Source: CBDFKS01 sp965248905 (GTDB taxonomy: Bacteria; Chloroflexota; Dehalococcoidia; Lucifugimonadales; JAGWBF01). Taken from it: 64,000 bases of DNA. The DNA is taken from NCBI GenBank assembly GCA_965248905.1, contig CBDFKS010000004.1, positions 1-64,000 on the forward strand, given 5' to 3'. Of this stretch, positions 43,597-52,873 are shown piece by piece; within the stretch, counting starts at the first letter, position 1; every line of letters begins with the position of its first letter. The position numbers were made by a program, and so were the translations under genes. The notes beneath the pieces were generated by a model that was given only the letters and a program-made list of their open reading frames with translations, did not search any database and was not told where the DNA came from.

Positions 43597-44757
43597 ATGG
43601 CTGATCTACAACTGAAGGTGAAGAAGAGCTATGACCAGGAGTCTTTGCTCAATGACAAGAGCATGAACTGGAAAGGGTTCGACAGGGATGCTCTGATGGC
43701 CAAGATCCGAGAGGAGCAGCAAGAGGGGCCAATCACCCGTCTCCGACATCCAGAGGTCCGATACGAGACCACGGACCATTGCAACGCCGAATGCATCATG
43801 TGTCCTAGAGATGTGCACAAGTTCGGCCGACCCCACGGCATCATGAACTTGGAGAAGTATAAAAGGAGCATCGACGAGGTGGTGGAGCTCGGATGCAAGC
43901 AAGTCGTGCTCACAGGCTTCGGAGAGCCCCTGATAGACAAGAAGCTGGAACAGAAGGTCGCGTACGCTAGGGATAAGGGCCTTCGGACGTACATCATCAG
44001 CAACGCTTCTCTCCTTACACGAAAACGGGCCGAAGGCTTAATTCAGGCTGGACTGGATGAGTTGAGACTCAGCTATTATGGCATGAGAAAAGAAAGCTAC
44101 GAAGCGGTGATGGTAGGCCTTAATTTCGAAGTAACTATGTCAAATCTGCTGGGCTTTCTGGAGCTTCGTGATGAGCTAGGCTCCAAGAAGCCTCGGCTGG
44201 AGATCAACTGGCTGGTGCTGCCGGAGAACGAAGAGGATACGGACCACTTCAGGGAGTTCTGGGAGCCCAGGGCCGACGCCATCGAAATCTGGAAGCCTCA
44301 TAACTTCGGCGATGGACGCGACTATCGCCAGCGCTATGAAGAAGTGGCTATGAAGACCACCTGCGGCCGCCCCGAGAATGGTCCTCTACAGATCCAGTGG
44401 GATGGCGAGGTGATCCCTTGCTGCTACGACTATAACAATCAGATAGTGCTGGGAAACGCGTTTGAGCAGCCCGTGCTCGAAGTCCTAAATGGGGAGAAAT
44501 ACCGTCTGCTACGCTTCGCCCACCGGGACAAGAAGTTCAATCTCTTTCCATATTGTGACCAATGTGACCAGCTCCTACCCCATGCCGACGCTCTGGTCTA
44601 CACCAACCGCCACAACCTGCCCAAAGAGGTGGCGGTCAAGATGTCCAACACCGATCTGTACAATCTGGTGGACGACGAGTCATTCGATCCCAAGAACTTC
44701 AATGAGAAGTACGCAGATGGACTCGTTGAAGTCGAGTACAAGCAGGCAGGTCAATAG
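43597..44757 (+). CDS. radical SAM/SPASM domain protein
   Basis: 386 residues; ribosome site GAGGGAGAG. The radical SAM [4Fe-4S] motif is C62-xxx-C66-xx-C69 (DHCNAECIMC), with GGEP-like GFGEPLI. The C-terminal SPASM-type cluster ligands are in TCGRPENG, VIPCCYDY and PYCDQCDQ. SPASM proteins modify peptides or small molecules by radical chemistry. In a glycan operon it may deoxygenate, epimerise or otherwise alter a sugar; no dedicated substrate is seen. Followed by a methyltransferase. Confidence 0.85.
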   Translation: MADLQLKVKKSYDQESLLNDKSMNWKGFDRDALMAKIREEQQEGPITRLRHPEVRYETTDHCNAECIMCPRDVHKFGRPHGIMNLEKYKRSIDEVVELGCKQVVLTGFGEPLIDKKLEQKVAYARDKGLRTYIISNASLLTRKRAEGLIQAGLDELRLSYYGMRKESYEAVMVGLNFEVTMSNLLGFLELRDELGSKKPRLEINWLVLPENEEDTDHFREFWEPRADAIEIWKPHNFGDGRDYRQRYEEVAMKTTCGRPENGPLQIQWDGEVIPCCYDYNNQIVLGNAFEQPVLEVLNGEKYRLLRFAHRDKKFNLFPYCDQCDQLLPHADALVYTNRHNLPKEVAVKMSNTDLYNLVDDESFDPKNFNEKYADGLVEVEYKQAGQ

Positions 44758-44763
44758 TCCAGT

Positions 44764-45606
44764 ATGGCATCCCCTCCTTCTAGAGGAGCGAAAAACGATC
44801 TGTACGAAGCGTGGATGCAACGGGAGCATTCTACCCAGTTCAGCGGTTGGGACAGATACTCGACTGCAAAGCTCATCAGATTTTGCGACCAGTTCAACGA
44901 GTGCCAGCTATTCCGTGAGATAGCAAGGAACCCCACATCTCGGACTCTTTCCGATATCGGTTGCGCCACAGGGCGATTCTACAGATATTTCCGCAAAGTA
45001 TGGCCCTCACTGGAATACAAAGGCTTCGATATCTCCCCGGTTGCCATCGACCATGCGAAAAGTTTGTACCACCAGGCTGATTTCAGGGTATTCGACGGCA
45101 ACCTAAAGTCCGACCCTCAAATTAAGTCGGACCTGATCTTCTGCAGAGATGTGGTTTTACACCAACCCGATCCCCATGAATTTCTTTCTGATCTCTACAA
45201 TGTTACAGGTAGCCACGCCATTCTCCGTCTCAGAACGAGGGAGATGGGTGCAACGGTATTCGACGTGTCCCAGTCCTGCCAGTATTCGACCTCGGGACGT
45301 TGGGTCCCCTACATCGTGTTCAACACCACCGAGTTGGTCGATTTAATTCGCTCTTTCAGACCGTCCCCAGCCAGGATCGTTCTAAGAAGGCATCCCGTAG
45401 TGCTTGGGGGCTACAACAGACGCTATCTGCCCAAAGAGCTCTACTATCCTGAGACGGGCACCGCTGAGACGGCGCTCCTGATCGAGAAGGGGAGCGACGA
45501 CAGCGACAAAGAACCTTCTGTGACCATAGAGACCTGTCCGGAGACGCGGCAACAGCCACGGTGGACCAGGTTGGTGAAACATATTGGGCGTCGGTGGGGC
45601 CTGTGA
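44764..45606 (+). CDS. class I SAM-dependent methyltransferase
   Basis: 280 residues. TLSDIGCATGRFYRYFRKVW is motif I, YKGFDISPVAIDHAKSLY the acidic loop, DLIFCRDVVLHQPDPHEFL the post-II region. The C-terminal tail is basic. It likely methylates a glycan residue or a product of the radical SAM enzyme next to it. Starts six nt after that gene. Confidence 0.75.
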   Translation: MASPPSRGAKNDLYEAWMQREHSTQFSGWDRYSTAKLIRFCDQFNECQLFREIARNPTSRTLSDIGCATGRFYRYFRKVWPSLEYKGFDISPVAIDHAKSLYHQADFRVFDGNLKSDPQIKSDLIFCRDVVLHQPDPHEFLSDLYNVTGSHAILRLRTREMGATVFDVSQSCQYSTSGRWVPYIVFNTTELVDLIRSFRPSPARIVLRRHPVVLGGYNRRYLPKELYYPETGTAETALLIEKGSDDSDKEPSVTIETCPETRQQPRWTRLVKHIGRRWGL

Positions 45607-45626
45607 CTGAACCGGGGACAAGGCCG

Positions 45627-46442
45627 ATGGACATCTTCGGTGACATGGAATCCTCCAAGAAATCTTCTTTCTCTCACAGGGTCTACTCGAGACTTCGCTA
45701 CCGATGGCCGTTTTCGTGGGTTTGGTTCCTTCTGTACCTGGTTACAGGCAAAGTTAGGCGAGTACCTGTGAACTCCCTGACCAACCTGGGCGCCTTCTCA
45801 TATTCACAGAGTGGTTGGCATCCCTTCACCGCTGCTCTGAAGCAATTGGATAGTGACCCTGATATTTGTCCCAGGGACAGCATATTAACGCAGTTTTACG
45901 ACCGTTTTAACCGGAATACTCAAGATGGTTATTTGCCGGCCCATTCAGAAGATGGTTGGCAATCAACCAAAACCTGCTACCTGCCCCCATGGCACGGGGG
46001 GAAGAACGTCAATTTTGACGATACCTTTGAACATTGGACGGGGCCGAAATCGGAAGAAGCCGTAGCATTCCTGTTCAATCGTCTCAAAGCCGTGTACCAC
46101 AGGCTAAGATCAGAAGGATATCGCCCTCTGTCCTATCCTGATGGATTTATCCGTGTGTGTGTTCTCGAAAGGTCCAAGGGGGACCGCAGATGCCTTGTGG
46201 TGGGTGGGCAAAATCGCGCGGCAATAATCAGTCACTTGAGACATGATGAAACGTGGGTGCGGATTCAGCAACCCAGTGCAGTCTACCCAGGCAATATGCC
46301 CAGCATGATCAAACTTAGCGAAACAGACAGGTGGGAACGAGTCGTACAGGGAGAGTTTACCACCGAGAACGCTTCCAGATTCTTCGATGCCTACTTTAAG
46401 TACGACGGGAAGGCCCAGGCCATCGCATTGGGGCTACTGTAG
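45627..46442 (+). CDS. hypothetical protein of glycan locus
   Basis: 271 residues from ATG 45627 (ATG 45645 possible; the longer ORF to 45561 overlaps the previous gene). One hydrophobic segment (WPFSWVWFLLYLVTG) near residue 30. The rest is soluble with YLPPWHGGKNVNFDDTFEHW and RSKGDRRCLVVGGQNRAAII. No family is recognised. Codon use and spacing fit the operon. Confidence 0.55.
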   Translation: MDIFGDMESSKKSSFSHRVYSRLRYRWPFSWVWFLLYLVTGKVRRVPVNSLTNLGAFSYSQSGWHPFTAALKQLDSDPDICPRDSILTQFYDRFNRNTQDGYLPAHSEDGWQSTKTCYLPPWHGGKNVNFDDTFEHWTGPKSEEAVAFLFNRLKAVYHRLRSEGYRPLSYPDGFIRVCVLERSKGDRRCLVVGGQNRAAIISHLRHDETWVRIQQPSAVYPGNMPSMIKLSETDRWERVVQGEFTTENASRFFDAYFKYDGKAQAIALGLL

Positions 46443-46465
46443 CTCCGTACCGAATGCCAGGTTAG

Positions 46466-47242
46466 ATGATCACCCTAGCACGTAAATACACATCAGCCAA
46501 ACGTAGGGCCTATGGCGCGTTGTCGAGAATTGCCTTCGGCATCTACAGCAAGGCCCACGAGCTTGAACTCCGCAACTCCCATCTTTATTTGCCCTGTTAC
46601 TATTTCGAGAGCGCCAGCACCCTCAGGTCCGGGTCTACGGTGGATAAGTATGGACAGATACGGGAGACCCTTCGACAAACGTTGGGGGAAGAGCCCGAGT
46701 CAAGTGTGTTGGATTTGGGCTGTAATGAAGGCTATTTCGCCCTAAGACTGGCGTCCGAGGGGTACTGGGTCACCGGCATCGACGCAGATGCGGGCTATCT
46801 TCGAGTAGCAAAGTTCCTTCAGCAGAGGTACCTGGTAAACAGAGCCTCCTTCTATCAGCTAACGGCCAACAAGGAAGACCTTCTGAGCTTACCCACATTC
46901 GACGTAGTGATTTTCATGTCCGTATTCCAGAAATGGTGCTCTCAATACGAGTTCGGAGAAGCGTTCGATATGTTAAGGGTACTCTGGCAGAAAACAAATC
47001 GGATCATGTTTTTCGAGATGCCGGACTCACTTGAAAGTGAGGAGTTCTTCAAGGACTCCATGCCAAGCATGGGGGAAACCAAGGAGGAGTGCCGGGAGTA
47101 TATCAAAAATATGCTGGAATCAATCGGCTCCTGCTCGGTAACCTGGATTGCCGACAACCCCATGGACTATAGGCCGGAACAACGAAGCCTCTTTGCCGTC
47201 ACTAGGATCTTTGAGGATCAAAAGGATGGCAACTCACCATGA
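46466..47242 (+). CDS. class I SAM-dependent methyltransferase
   Basis: 258 residues. SVLDLGCNEGYFALRLASEG is motif I and VTGIDADAGYLRVAKFLQQR motif II; FDVVIFMSVFQKW follows. The family resembles small-molecule methyltransferases of surface-glycan clusters. ATGA overlap with kdsD. Confidence 0.75.
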   Translation: MITLARKYTSAKRRAYGALSRIAFGIYSKAHELELRNSHLYLPCYYFESASTLRSGSTVDKYGQIRETLRQTLGEEPESSVLDLGCNEGYFALRLASEGYWVTGIDADAGYLRVAKFLQQRYLVNRASFYQLTANKEDLLSLPTFDVVIFMSVFQKWCSQYEFGEAFDMLRVLWQKTNRIMFFEMPDSLESEEFFKDSMPSMGETKEECREYIKNMLESIGSCSVTWIADNPMDYRPEQRSLFAVTRIFEDQKDGNSP

Positions 47243-48207
47243 GCATTCTGGAAGAGCTAGACAGGGTGTTCAAGCTTGAGATAGACACACTCATGAAGCT
47301 TAGAGACAGCCTTGACGGTTCCTATACGAAGGCGACGGAGTTGCTTTTCCAGTGTTCGGGTAAAGTCGTGGTCACAGGCATGGGGAAATCGGGCCTCATC
47401 GCTCAGAAGATCTCCGCCACCATGGTGTCCACAGGAACACCTGCGGTGTTTCTTCATCCCAGCGACGGTCTGCACGGCGACGTGGGCATCATTCGAGAAG
47501 GAGACGTCGTGCTGGCCATCAGCAAATCCGGAGAAACAGAAGAGCTGCTTGGCATACTGCTATATATCAAAAAAGTCGGGATACCGGTGATCTCTATCAC
47601 CGCAGACCCAGAGTCCACGCTGGCAAAAAGCTCCGACGTCGTGTTGTTCACACAGGTGAACGAAGAGGCCTGCCCTCTGAATCTGGCTCCCACGTCCAGC
47701 ACCACCGCCGCACTGGTGCTGGGGGATGCCTTGGCCATGGCTCTGATGAAGATGCGGGGCTTCGAGCCAGAGCAGTTCGCCATTCTCCACCCCGGCGGCC
47801 AGTTGGGGAAAAGGCTTCTGCTCACTGTAGAGGATATCATGCGGGGCGGCGAGAGAAACCCCGTGGTCAATATCAAGGACACCGTAAGCAACATGCTTTC
47901 AGAGATCACAAGCAATTTGAGCGGAGCAGTCTCAGTAGTGGACGATGAGGGCAAGCTCCTTGGGCTGGTGACCGACTACGACATTCGCAAGATTCTGGAG
48001 CAAGGCAAGAATATCTATACACTGAGCATTCCAGAAATCATGAACACAAATCCCACCTATATCTGCTCGGACGAGAAGGCTGCTGTGGCCTTAGACCTCA
48101 TGGAAAACCGGGAAAAGCCCTTTCTGGTGTTGCCGGTATTGGAAAGGACCAGCAGAAAAGCGGTGGGCATTATACATCTCCACGATCTGATAGCCAAAGG
48201 TCTATGA
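47239..48207 (+). CDS. kdsD: arabinose 5-phosphate isomerase
   Basis: 322 residues. The N-terminal SIS domain (VVVTGMGKSGLIAQKISATM, DGLHGDVGII, ISKSGETEELL, APTSSTTAALVLGDALA, HPGGQLGK) precedes two CBS domains (VEDIMRGGERNPVV, IPEIMNTNPTYI). Converts ribulose 5-phosphate to arabinose 5-phosphate, the substrate of KdsA. It lies 20 kb from kdsABC yet completes the Kdo route within this locus. Confidence 0.93.
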   Translation: MSILEELDRVFKLEIDTLMKLRDSLDGSYTKATELLFQCSGKVVVTGMGKSGLIAQKISATMVSTGTPAVFLHPSDGLHGDVGIIREGDVVLAISKSGETEELLGILLYIKKVGIPVISITADPESTLAKSSDVVLFTQVNEEACPLNLAPTSSTTAALVLGDALAMALMKMRGFEPEQFAILHPGGQLGKRLLLTVEDIMRGGERNPVVNIKDTVSNMLSEITSNLSGAVSVVDDEGKLLGLVTDYDIRKILEQGKNIYTLSIPEIMNTNPTYICSDEKAAVALDLMENREKPFLVLPVLERTSRKAVGIIHLHDLIAKGL

Positions 48208-50021
48208 GCAACGTCATTCTCTGCGATCGATTGAGCTCGTTGAAGACTGCCCTGAAAGGCATATCGGGCCCCTTCCGCTACATAAGTTTGATAGAGACAC
48301 AGGAGAGCTTTCAGATCCGTAGCTACCTACAGCAGCACCCGGATGCTCGGGAGCTTCCACGGGCTCAGCTATTTCGGGAGCGTAGCGACAAGTTCAGGAA
48401 AAGCTACATCGAGACGATGGGTCAAATCAATGGGCGAAACCATTCGCTGGAGTGGTGGGCCATGCCCTTCACCAACAAGAACCCGTTGGCCACCCAGCTT
48501 TGTCGCCAAACCTTCCAGTTCCTCCTGATAGTAGAGCTACTCCGCAGCAGCCAAGAGGCTCTGGTGGTTGTCACCGACGACGCTGACCTCGTTGCTCAGG
48601 TGAAAGCCTGGGGAGACACACACGGAGTGCCTGTTGTCAGCACAGTTAAAGGGCAGAAGGGTTGGAAGTCCTTTGTTCAGAGGTTCACACCGGGAAATGT
48701 GCTGTACGCCTTTGTCAGGACCCTGTGGCTGTGGCTCCAGACTCGGCGTTTACGTATCCGCAGTGAGACCGGCACTGAATACACGGTGGTGGCGAGCCTA
48801 TTTCACCCCCAGTCCCTGTCTGAGCCTGGAAAATACCGCGACGTGTACTTCGGCAGACTTGTGGATGATCTTGAGGCCCAGCAGAAAAACGCCGTCGTGT
48901 TTGGACTACTCCAAGAGCCATGGCGAGGCCAGGTTTCCAAGCTGAAGGCGTTGAATGGCAGAGTCAAGGTTATCCCGGCTGAGGCTTACCTCTCCCTTTC
49001 GGACCTGATGTTGTGTGGCCTCAAGTCCCTGAAGGCCTATTTCAGCCGCTCACGAATTTCTGGCCCCGCAGAGTGTGACGGCATCGACATAGGAATCCTA
49101 TTAAAAGGAGCCATCCGACAGGCCCGCCGCTCCGGTAATTTTCTCCGAGCACTGAGAGTATATTACTGCGCCAGACGACTGGCTCAGGAGGTACATGTGG
49201 AGCGGTGCATGTATCCCTATGAAAACAGAGCGTGGGAAAGGATGCTGATCCGCGGAATCCGAGATGCCTCACCCAAAACCCGCATAGTAGGATACCAGCA
49301 CGCCTCGGTGACCCTCGGCCACACCAATTTTATACTCGGCCAAGAAGAGCCCCAGATCGTTCCTTTACCCGATGCCATCGTTACCACAGGACCCTTGGTC
49401 AAGGAGTGGCTCGAAATGGAGGGCAACTATCCTCCTGGAATGTTGAAGACCGGCTGTGCGCTACGCCAATCTTCACCAAACGGCACAGTACAAGCCAGAA
49501 ACAAGTCAGATCGAATCACCAACGTTCTGGTAGTCCTGGCCACCAGCCTAGACGAATATGTAAACACATTGGTGTTCCTCGAAAAGGCGTTTTCAGGATC
49601 AACTGGGTACGAGGTTCGCATTCGCCCTCACCCTACCATTCCCCTGGAGTCAGCGGTTAAGATTGCGCCGTTGAGCCGCACTGAGTTCTATTCGCCAAGC
49701 ACCGGCCCCTTGATGGACGCTCTCCAATGGGCCGATGTGGTCCTATACGCATCCTCCACAGTTGGGATGGAGGCAGTCTCATTGGGAATCCCAGCTATTT
49801 ACCTTGACCTGGGAAACTTCCTCGATACCGACCCCATGTTTGGCTGGAGTGAGTTCAAGTGGTCGGTTAGAGAGCCCGCAGAGCTAATTGATGCTATGCG
49901 AAAGATCGAAGCCGTACCTCCCAGCACCTTTAGTGAGCTACAGCTAAAAAGCCGGGAGTATGTATCCACTTATCTGAGTCCGGCGACGGCCGCCAGCGTG
50001 CACACTTTTCTCGAAGCCTAA
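48204..50021 (+). CDS. surface carbohydrate biosynthesis protein, GT-B-like
   Basis: 605 residues; ATGA overlap with kdsD. The N-terminal half has an alpha/beta pattern (LVVVTDDADLVAQVKAWG); the C-terminal half has RIVGYQHASVTLGHTNF, YEVRIRPHPTIPLES and ALQWADVVLYASSTVGMEAV, the pattern of polysialyl- and Kdo-transferring GT-B proteins. Being next to kdsD and within a CMP-sugar locus, it could use CMP-Kdo or the CMP-nonulosonate. Confidence 0.65.
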   Translation: MSNVILCDRLSSLKTALKGISGPFRYISLIETQESFQIRSYLQQHPDARELPRAQLFRERSDKFRKSYIETMGQINGRNHSLEWWAMPFTNKNPLATQLCRQTFQFLLIVELLRSSQEALVVVTDDADLVAQVKAWGDTHGVPVVSTVKGQKGWKSFVQRFTPGNVLYAFVRTLWLWLQTRRLRIRSETGTEYTVVASLFHPQSLSEPGKYRDVYFGRLVDDLEAQQKNAVVFGLLQEPWRGQVSKLKALNGRVKVIPAEAYLSLSDLMLCGLKSLKAYFSRSRISGPAECDGIDIGILLKGAIRQARRSGNFLRALRVYYCARRLAQEVHVERCMYPYENRAWERMLIRGIRDASPKTRIVGYQHASVTLGHTNFILGQEEPQIVPLPDAIVTTGPLVKEWLEMEGNYPPGMLKTGCALRQSSPNGTVQARNKSDRITNVLVVLATSLDEYVNTLVFLEKAFSGSTGYEVRIRPHPTIPLESAVKIAPLSRTEFYSPSTGPLMDALQWADVVLYASSTVGMEAVSLGIPAIYLDLGNFLDTDPMFGWSEFKWSVREPAELIDAMRKIEAVPPSTFSELQLKSREYVSTYLSPATAASVHTFLEA

Positions 50022-50030
50022 ACCTCTCAC

Positions 50031-50975
50031 ATGAAGATATTCATCACGGGAATCAGTGGACTGCTAGGCCTGAACCTGGCCCTCCAGCTACGAGACAAAC
50101 ACGAAATAAGCGGCTGTTATCACACTCATCCCGTACAGTTGGACAGCGTAAATGCTCTACAACTTGATCTGCTTGACATCGAACATACCAACAAATTATT
50201 GCACCAGCTACGACCCGATGTGGTTATCCATACTGTGGGCTTGACAAGCGTAGAGGGGTGCGAATCGGACCCAGTGCTGGCCCACAAGCTAAATGTAGAA
50301 GCTACCCAACACATCGCCGAGGCGTCCCGCACCATGAAGTTCAAGCTGGTGCACATTTCCACCGACCATCTGTTTGATGGCGCCTCGGCCTGGAGACGGG
50401 AAGAGGATACGCCGAATCCTCTCAATGTCTATGCCAGGACCAAGTTAAAGGCAGAGGAAACGGTCCTTGAGAGCTCGGATGATGCCTTGGTGATACGGAC
50501 TAACTTCTATGGTTGGGGCACCAGCGTTCGATCCTCATTTAGCGATTGGATATATCAGTCCCTCGAAAAGGGCCAACAGCTCAGAATGTTCTCCGACGTG
50601 TTCTTCACTCCCATATTGATTAACGATCTGTCTAATCTGATCCTGCAGCTAGTCAACAAGGGAGCTGCGGGGATTTACAACGTTGCGGGAAGAGAGCGGC
50701 TCTCCAAATACGACTTCGCTGTCAAGTTAGCCGACGCGTTCAACTGCCCTTCTGAAAACATTCACTCCATAAGCGTGAAAGAGTTCCCTTTCAAGGCACA
50801 AAGGCCCAAAGATATGTCCCTGTGCAGCGAAAAGGCGGCTAACTTCCTGGGAACCCAAATGCCAGACATCTACGAAGGATTGAACCGGTTGAACAAGCTG
50901 AATTCAAGAGGATATCCAGAGACAGTGGAGCAAGCCATTCAGAGCAGTCGCCCTCGTCGAGCTTCTTACACCTGA
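50031..50975 (+). CDS. RmlD-like sugar-nucleotide reductase (extended SDR)
   Basis: 314 residues. NAD(P) motif FITGISGLLGLNLAL, HTVGLTSVEGCESDP, VHISTDHLFDG, and catalytic Y-xxx-K in YARTKLKAEE. It resembles dTDP-4-dehydrorhamnose reductases, but no rmlABC genes are seen here, so another 4-keto or 3-keto sugar may be reduced. Confidence 0.82.
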   Translation: MKIFITGISGLLGLNLALQLRDKHEISGCYHTHPVQLDSVNALQLDLLDIEHTNKLLHQLRPDVVIHTVGLTSVEGCESDPVLAHKLNVEATQHIAEASRTMKFKLVHISTDHLFDGASAWRREEDTPNPLNVYARTKLKAEETVLESSDDALVIRTNFYGWGTSVRSSFSDWIYQSLEKGQQLRMFSDVFFTPILINDLSNLILQLVNKGAAGIYNVAGRERLSKYDFAVKLADAFNCPSENIHSISVKEFPFKAQRPKDMSLCSEKAANFLGTQMPDIYEGLNRLNKLNSRGYPETVEQAIQSSRPRRASYT

Positions 50976-50988
50976 AAGCCTCGATATC

Positions 50989-51909
50989 ATGGCATTCAAG
51001 AACAAAGTAGCCATAGTGGTCCCTACCCGAAACAGACCCTCAGACCTGCGCCGCATGCTAGGCAGTGTCGCCGGCCAATCTTGCCTGCCCGACCAGATGA
51101 TTATTGTGGACGGTGGAGAGCAGACGGTTGAGGAAGTGGCAAACGCCTTTCCCAACCTGAACGTTCGCTACCTCCGCGTTTATCCGCCTTCTCTCTCCAA
51201 GCAGCGAAACGCCGGTATGGAGACCGTTGATCCCTCGATAACTCTCGCTGGATATATGGACGACGACCTGGTCCTGGAACCGGGTTCCATGGAAGCCATG
51301 CTAAACTTTTGGGAAACCGCATCTGGCGATGTAGGTGGGGCTAGATTCAACATCGTAAATGAGCAGCCTCCCAGGTCAGTTTGGATCAAGTCCCTGTTCC
51401 TCGCGAGCCGTCCGGAGAAAGGTACAGTCCTTCCCTCCGGCTATACCACTCCCATCGGCCCGATCAATGAGAATCTACAAGTCCGTTGGCTATCGGGAGG
51501 TGTGACCCTATGGCGGAGTGAGGTAATCAAAGAGTTCGGCTACGATGAGTGGTTCGAGGGCACCGGATACCTGGAGGACCTAGATTATAGCTACAACGTC
51601 GGAAAGAAGTACAAACTTGTAGCGGTGGCTGATGCCCGGGTTCAGCACCTCAGCTATCCCATACGCAAGAACATGAACTATTTGCTGGGTAAGTGGCAGG
51701 TGACCAATCGGATGTACTTTGTGAAAAAGTATCCCGACCTCTCCGTGTCCCTATGTTACTTCGCTGTATGCGGTCAGATGGTGTTTAACCTGGCCAAGAG
51801 TGCCGCCGAGCGAGATAGTGTGGGCCTGCGACGCGCCCTCGGCAATCTCGTTGGCCTCTTCAGGGTCAGCACAGGGAAGATCGACAGGATGGGCGGTATC
51901 CTTAAATGA
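50989..51909 (+). CDS. family 2 glycosyltransferase
   Basis: 306 residues. GT-A fold with IVVPTRNRPSDLRRMLGSV, QMIIVDGGEQTVEEV, metal-binding YMDDDLVL, and acceptor-site region YDEWFEGTGYLEDLDYSYNV. The C-terminus has a hydrophobic stretch (LSVSLCYFAVCGQMVF) that may touch the membrane. Cytoplasmic face, adds one sugar to the lipid-linked glycan. Confidence 0.85.
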   Translation: MAFKNKVAIVVPTRNRPSDLRRMLGSVAGQSCLPDQMIIVDGGEQTVEEVANAFPNLNVRYLRVYPPSLSKQRNAGMETVDPSITLAGYMDDDLVLEPGSMEAMLNFWETASGDVGGARFNIVNEQPPRSVWIKSLFLASRPEKGTVLPSGYTTPIGPINENLQVRWLSGGVTLWRSEVIKEFGYDEWFEGTGYLEDLDYSYNVGKKYKLVAVADARVQHLSYPIRKNMNYLLGKWQVTNRMYFVKKYPDLSVSLCYFAVCGQMVFNLAKSAAERDSVGLRRALGNLVGLFRVSTGKIDRMGGILK

Positions 51910-51986
51910 AGTATCGGCCTTTCCGTGTCAATCGTCGACAAAGGGCTAAGAATGGTAGTTCAAGAGTATATGAGGTACGACATTAG

Positions 51987-52870
51987 TTGAGAGATGAGCA
52001 GTTGAAATCCGCTAGTCGCGATGTGAATCTGGTACAGCTACTGGAAAGCCTTGCTCCTAATTTCAGCCATGACCACCTGGAGCAGATATTTCCCAAGAGC
52101 GTTCAAAAGCAGCAGAAGGCCATCAAAACGTGTCTGCAACTGTTGGGCGTCGATATGCAAAAGGACTCCATCGACGCCGGTGCCGTTCAAGCTACCGGCC
52201 CAGCAAGAACCTTAGACATCGGGCCTGGAATGGGTCTTCTGGCCATTGCTCTCAAGAAGTTAGGGTTCAACGCCGATTGCCTGTTTGCACCCCACGACTA
52301 TCCCACACCCCCCCAATTCGAGCGCAATGAGGTTGGCATTCACTATTGCGACACCTACACCGAGCCCTTTCCGCAACCGGACAACACATACGATCTCATA
52401 ACAATGCAAGAGGTTATAGAGCACTTCCACCACTCTCCCAAGAACTGCCTGCTGGAGATGTATCGGGTGCTGAAACCTGGAGGCTGGGGCATTATCGAGA
52501 CACCGAACTCAGTCAACCTCCGGGACAGGGTCAGGGTATTAATCGGCAAAGTAACTGGCCAGACGTAAAGCTCGTCTATAACTGGGGTGGCCCGTTCACC
52601 GGTCACGTCCGAGAGTACACCAAAGACGAGCTGGAATGGACTATCAAAGAAGCGGAGTTTAGCGACGTCAAGGTCTCGGCCATTAATCGCGTGGTCTGGC
52701 AATCGGAGTACAAAGGCCGGGATTCCACAGGGCGCATGGTCACGAAGTACCGAAACCGTTTCAGAGTCAACTCGCCTTACGCAATCGCTCGACTGATCTA
52801 TTTCCTGCCTGTGCTGGCGGTGCCTAACTTGCGTGATACCTTGCTGGCTACTTTCAGAAAGCCCACCTGA
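51987..52870 (+). pseudogene. SAM-dependent methyltransferase with one-base frameshift
   Basis: The TTG-started frame (51987-52568) has TLDIGPGMGLLAIALKKLGF, EPFPQPDNTYDLITMQEVIE and YRVLKPGGWGIIETPN, then ends early. The next frame continues naturally (SNWPDVKLVYNWGGPFTGHV, REYTKDELEWTIKEAEF) to 52870. Adding one A to the AAA at 52548-52550 would join them as IGKSNWPDV. It is either a real frameshift or a sequencing error in a short A run. Confidence 0.75.
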
Positions 52871-52873
52871 GTA

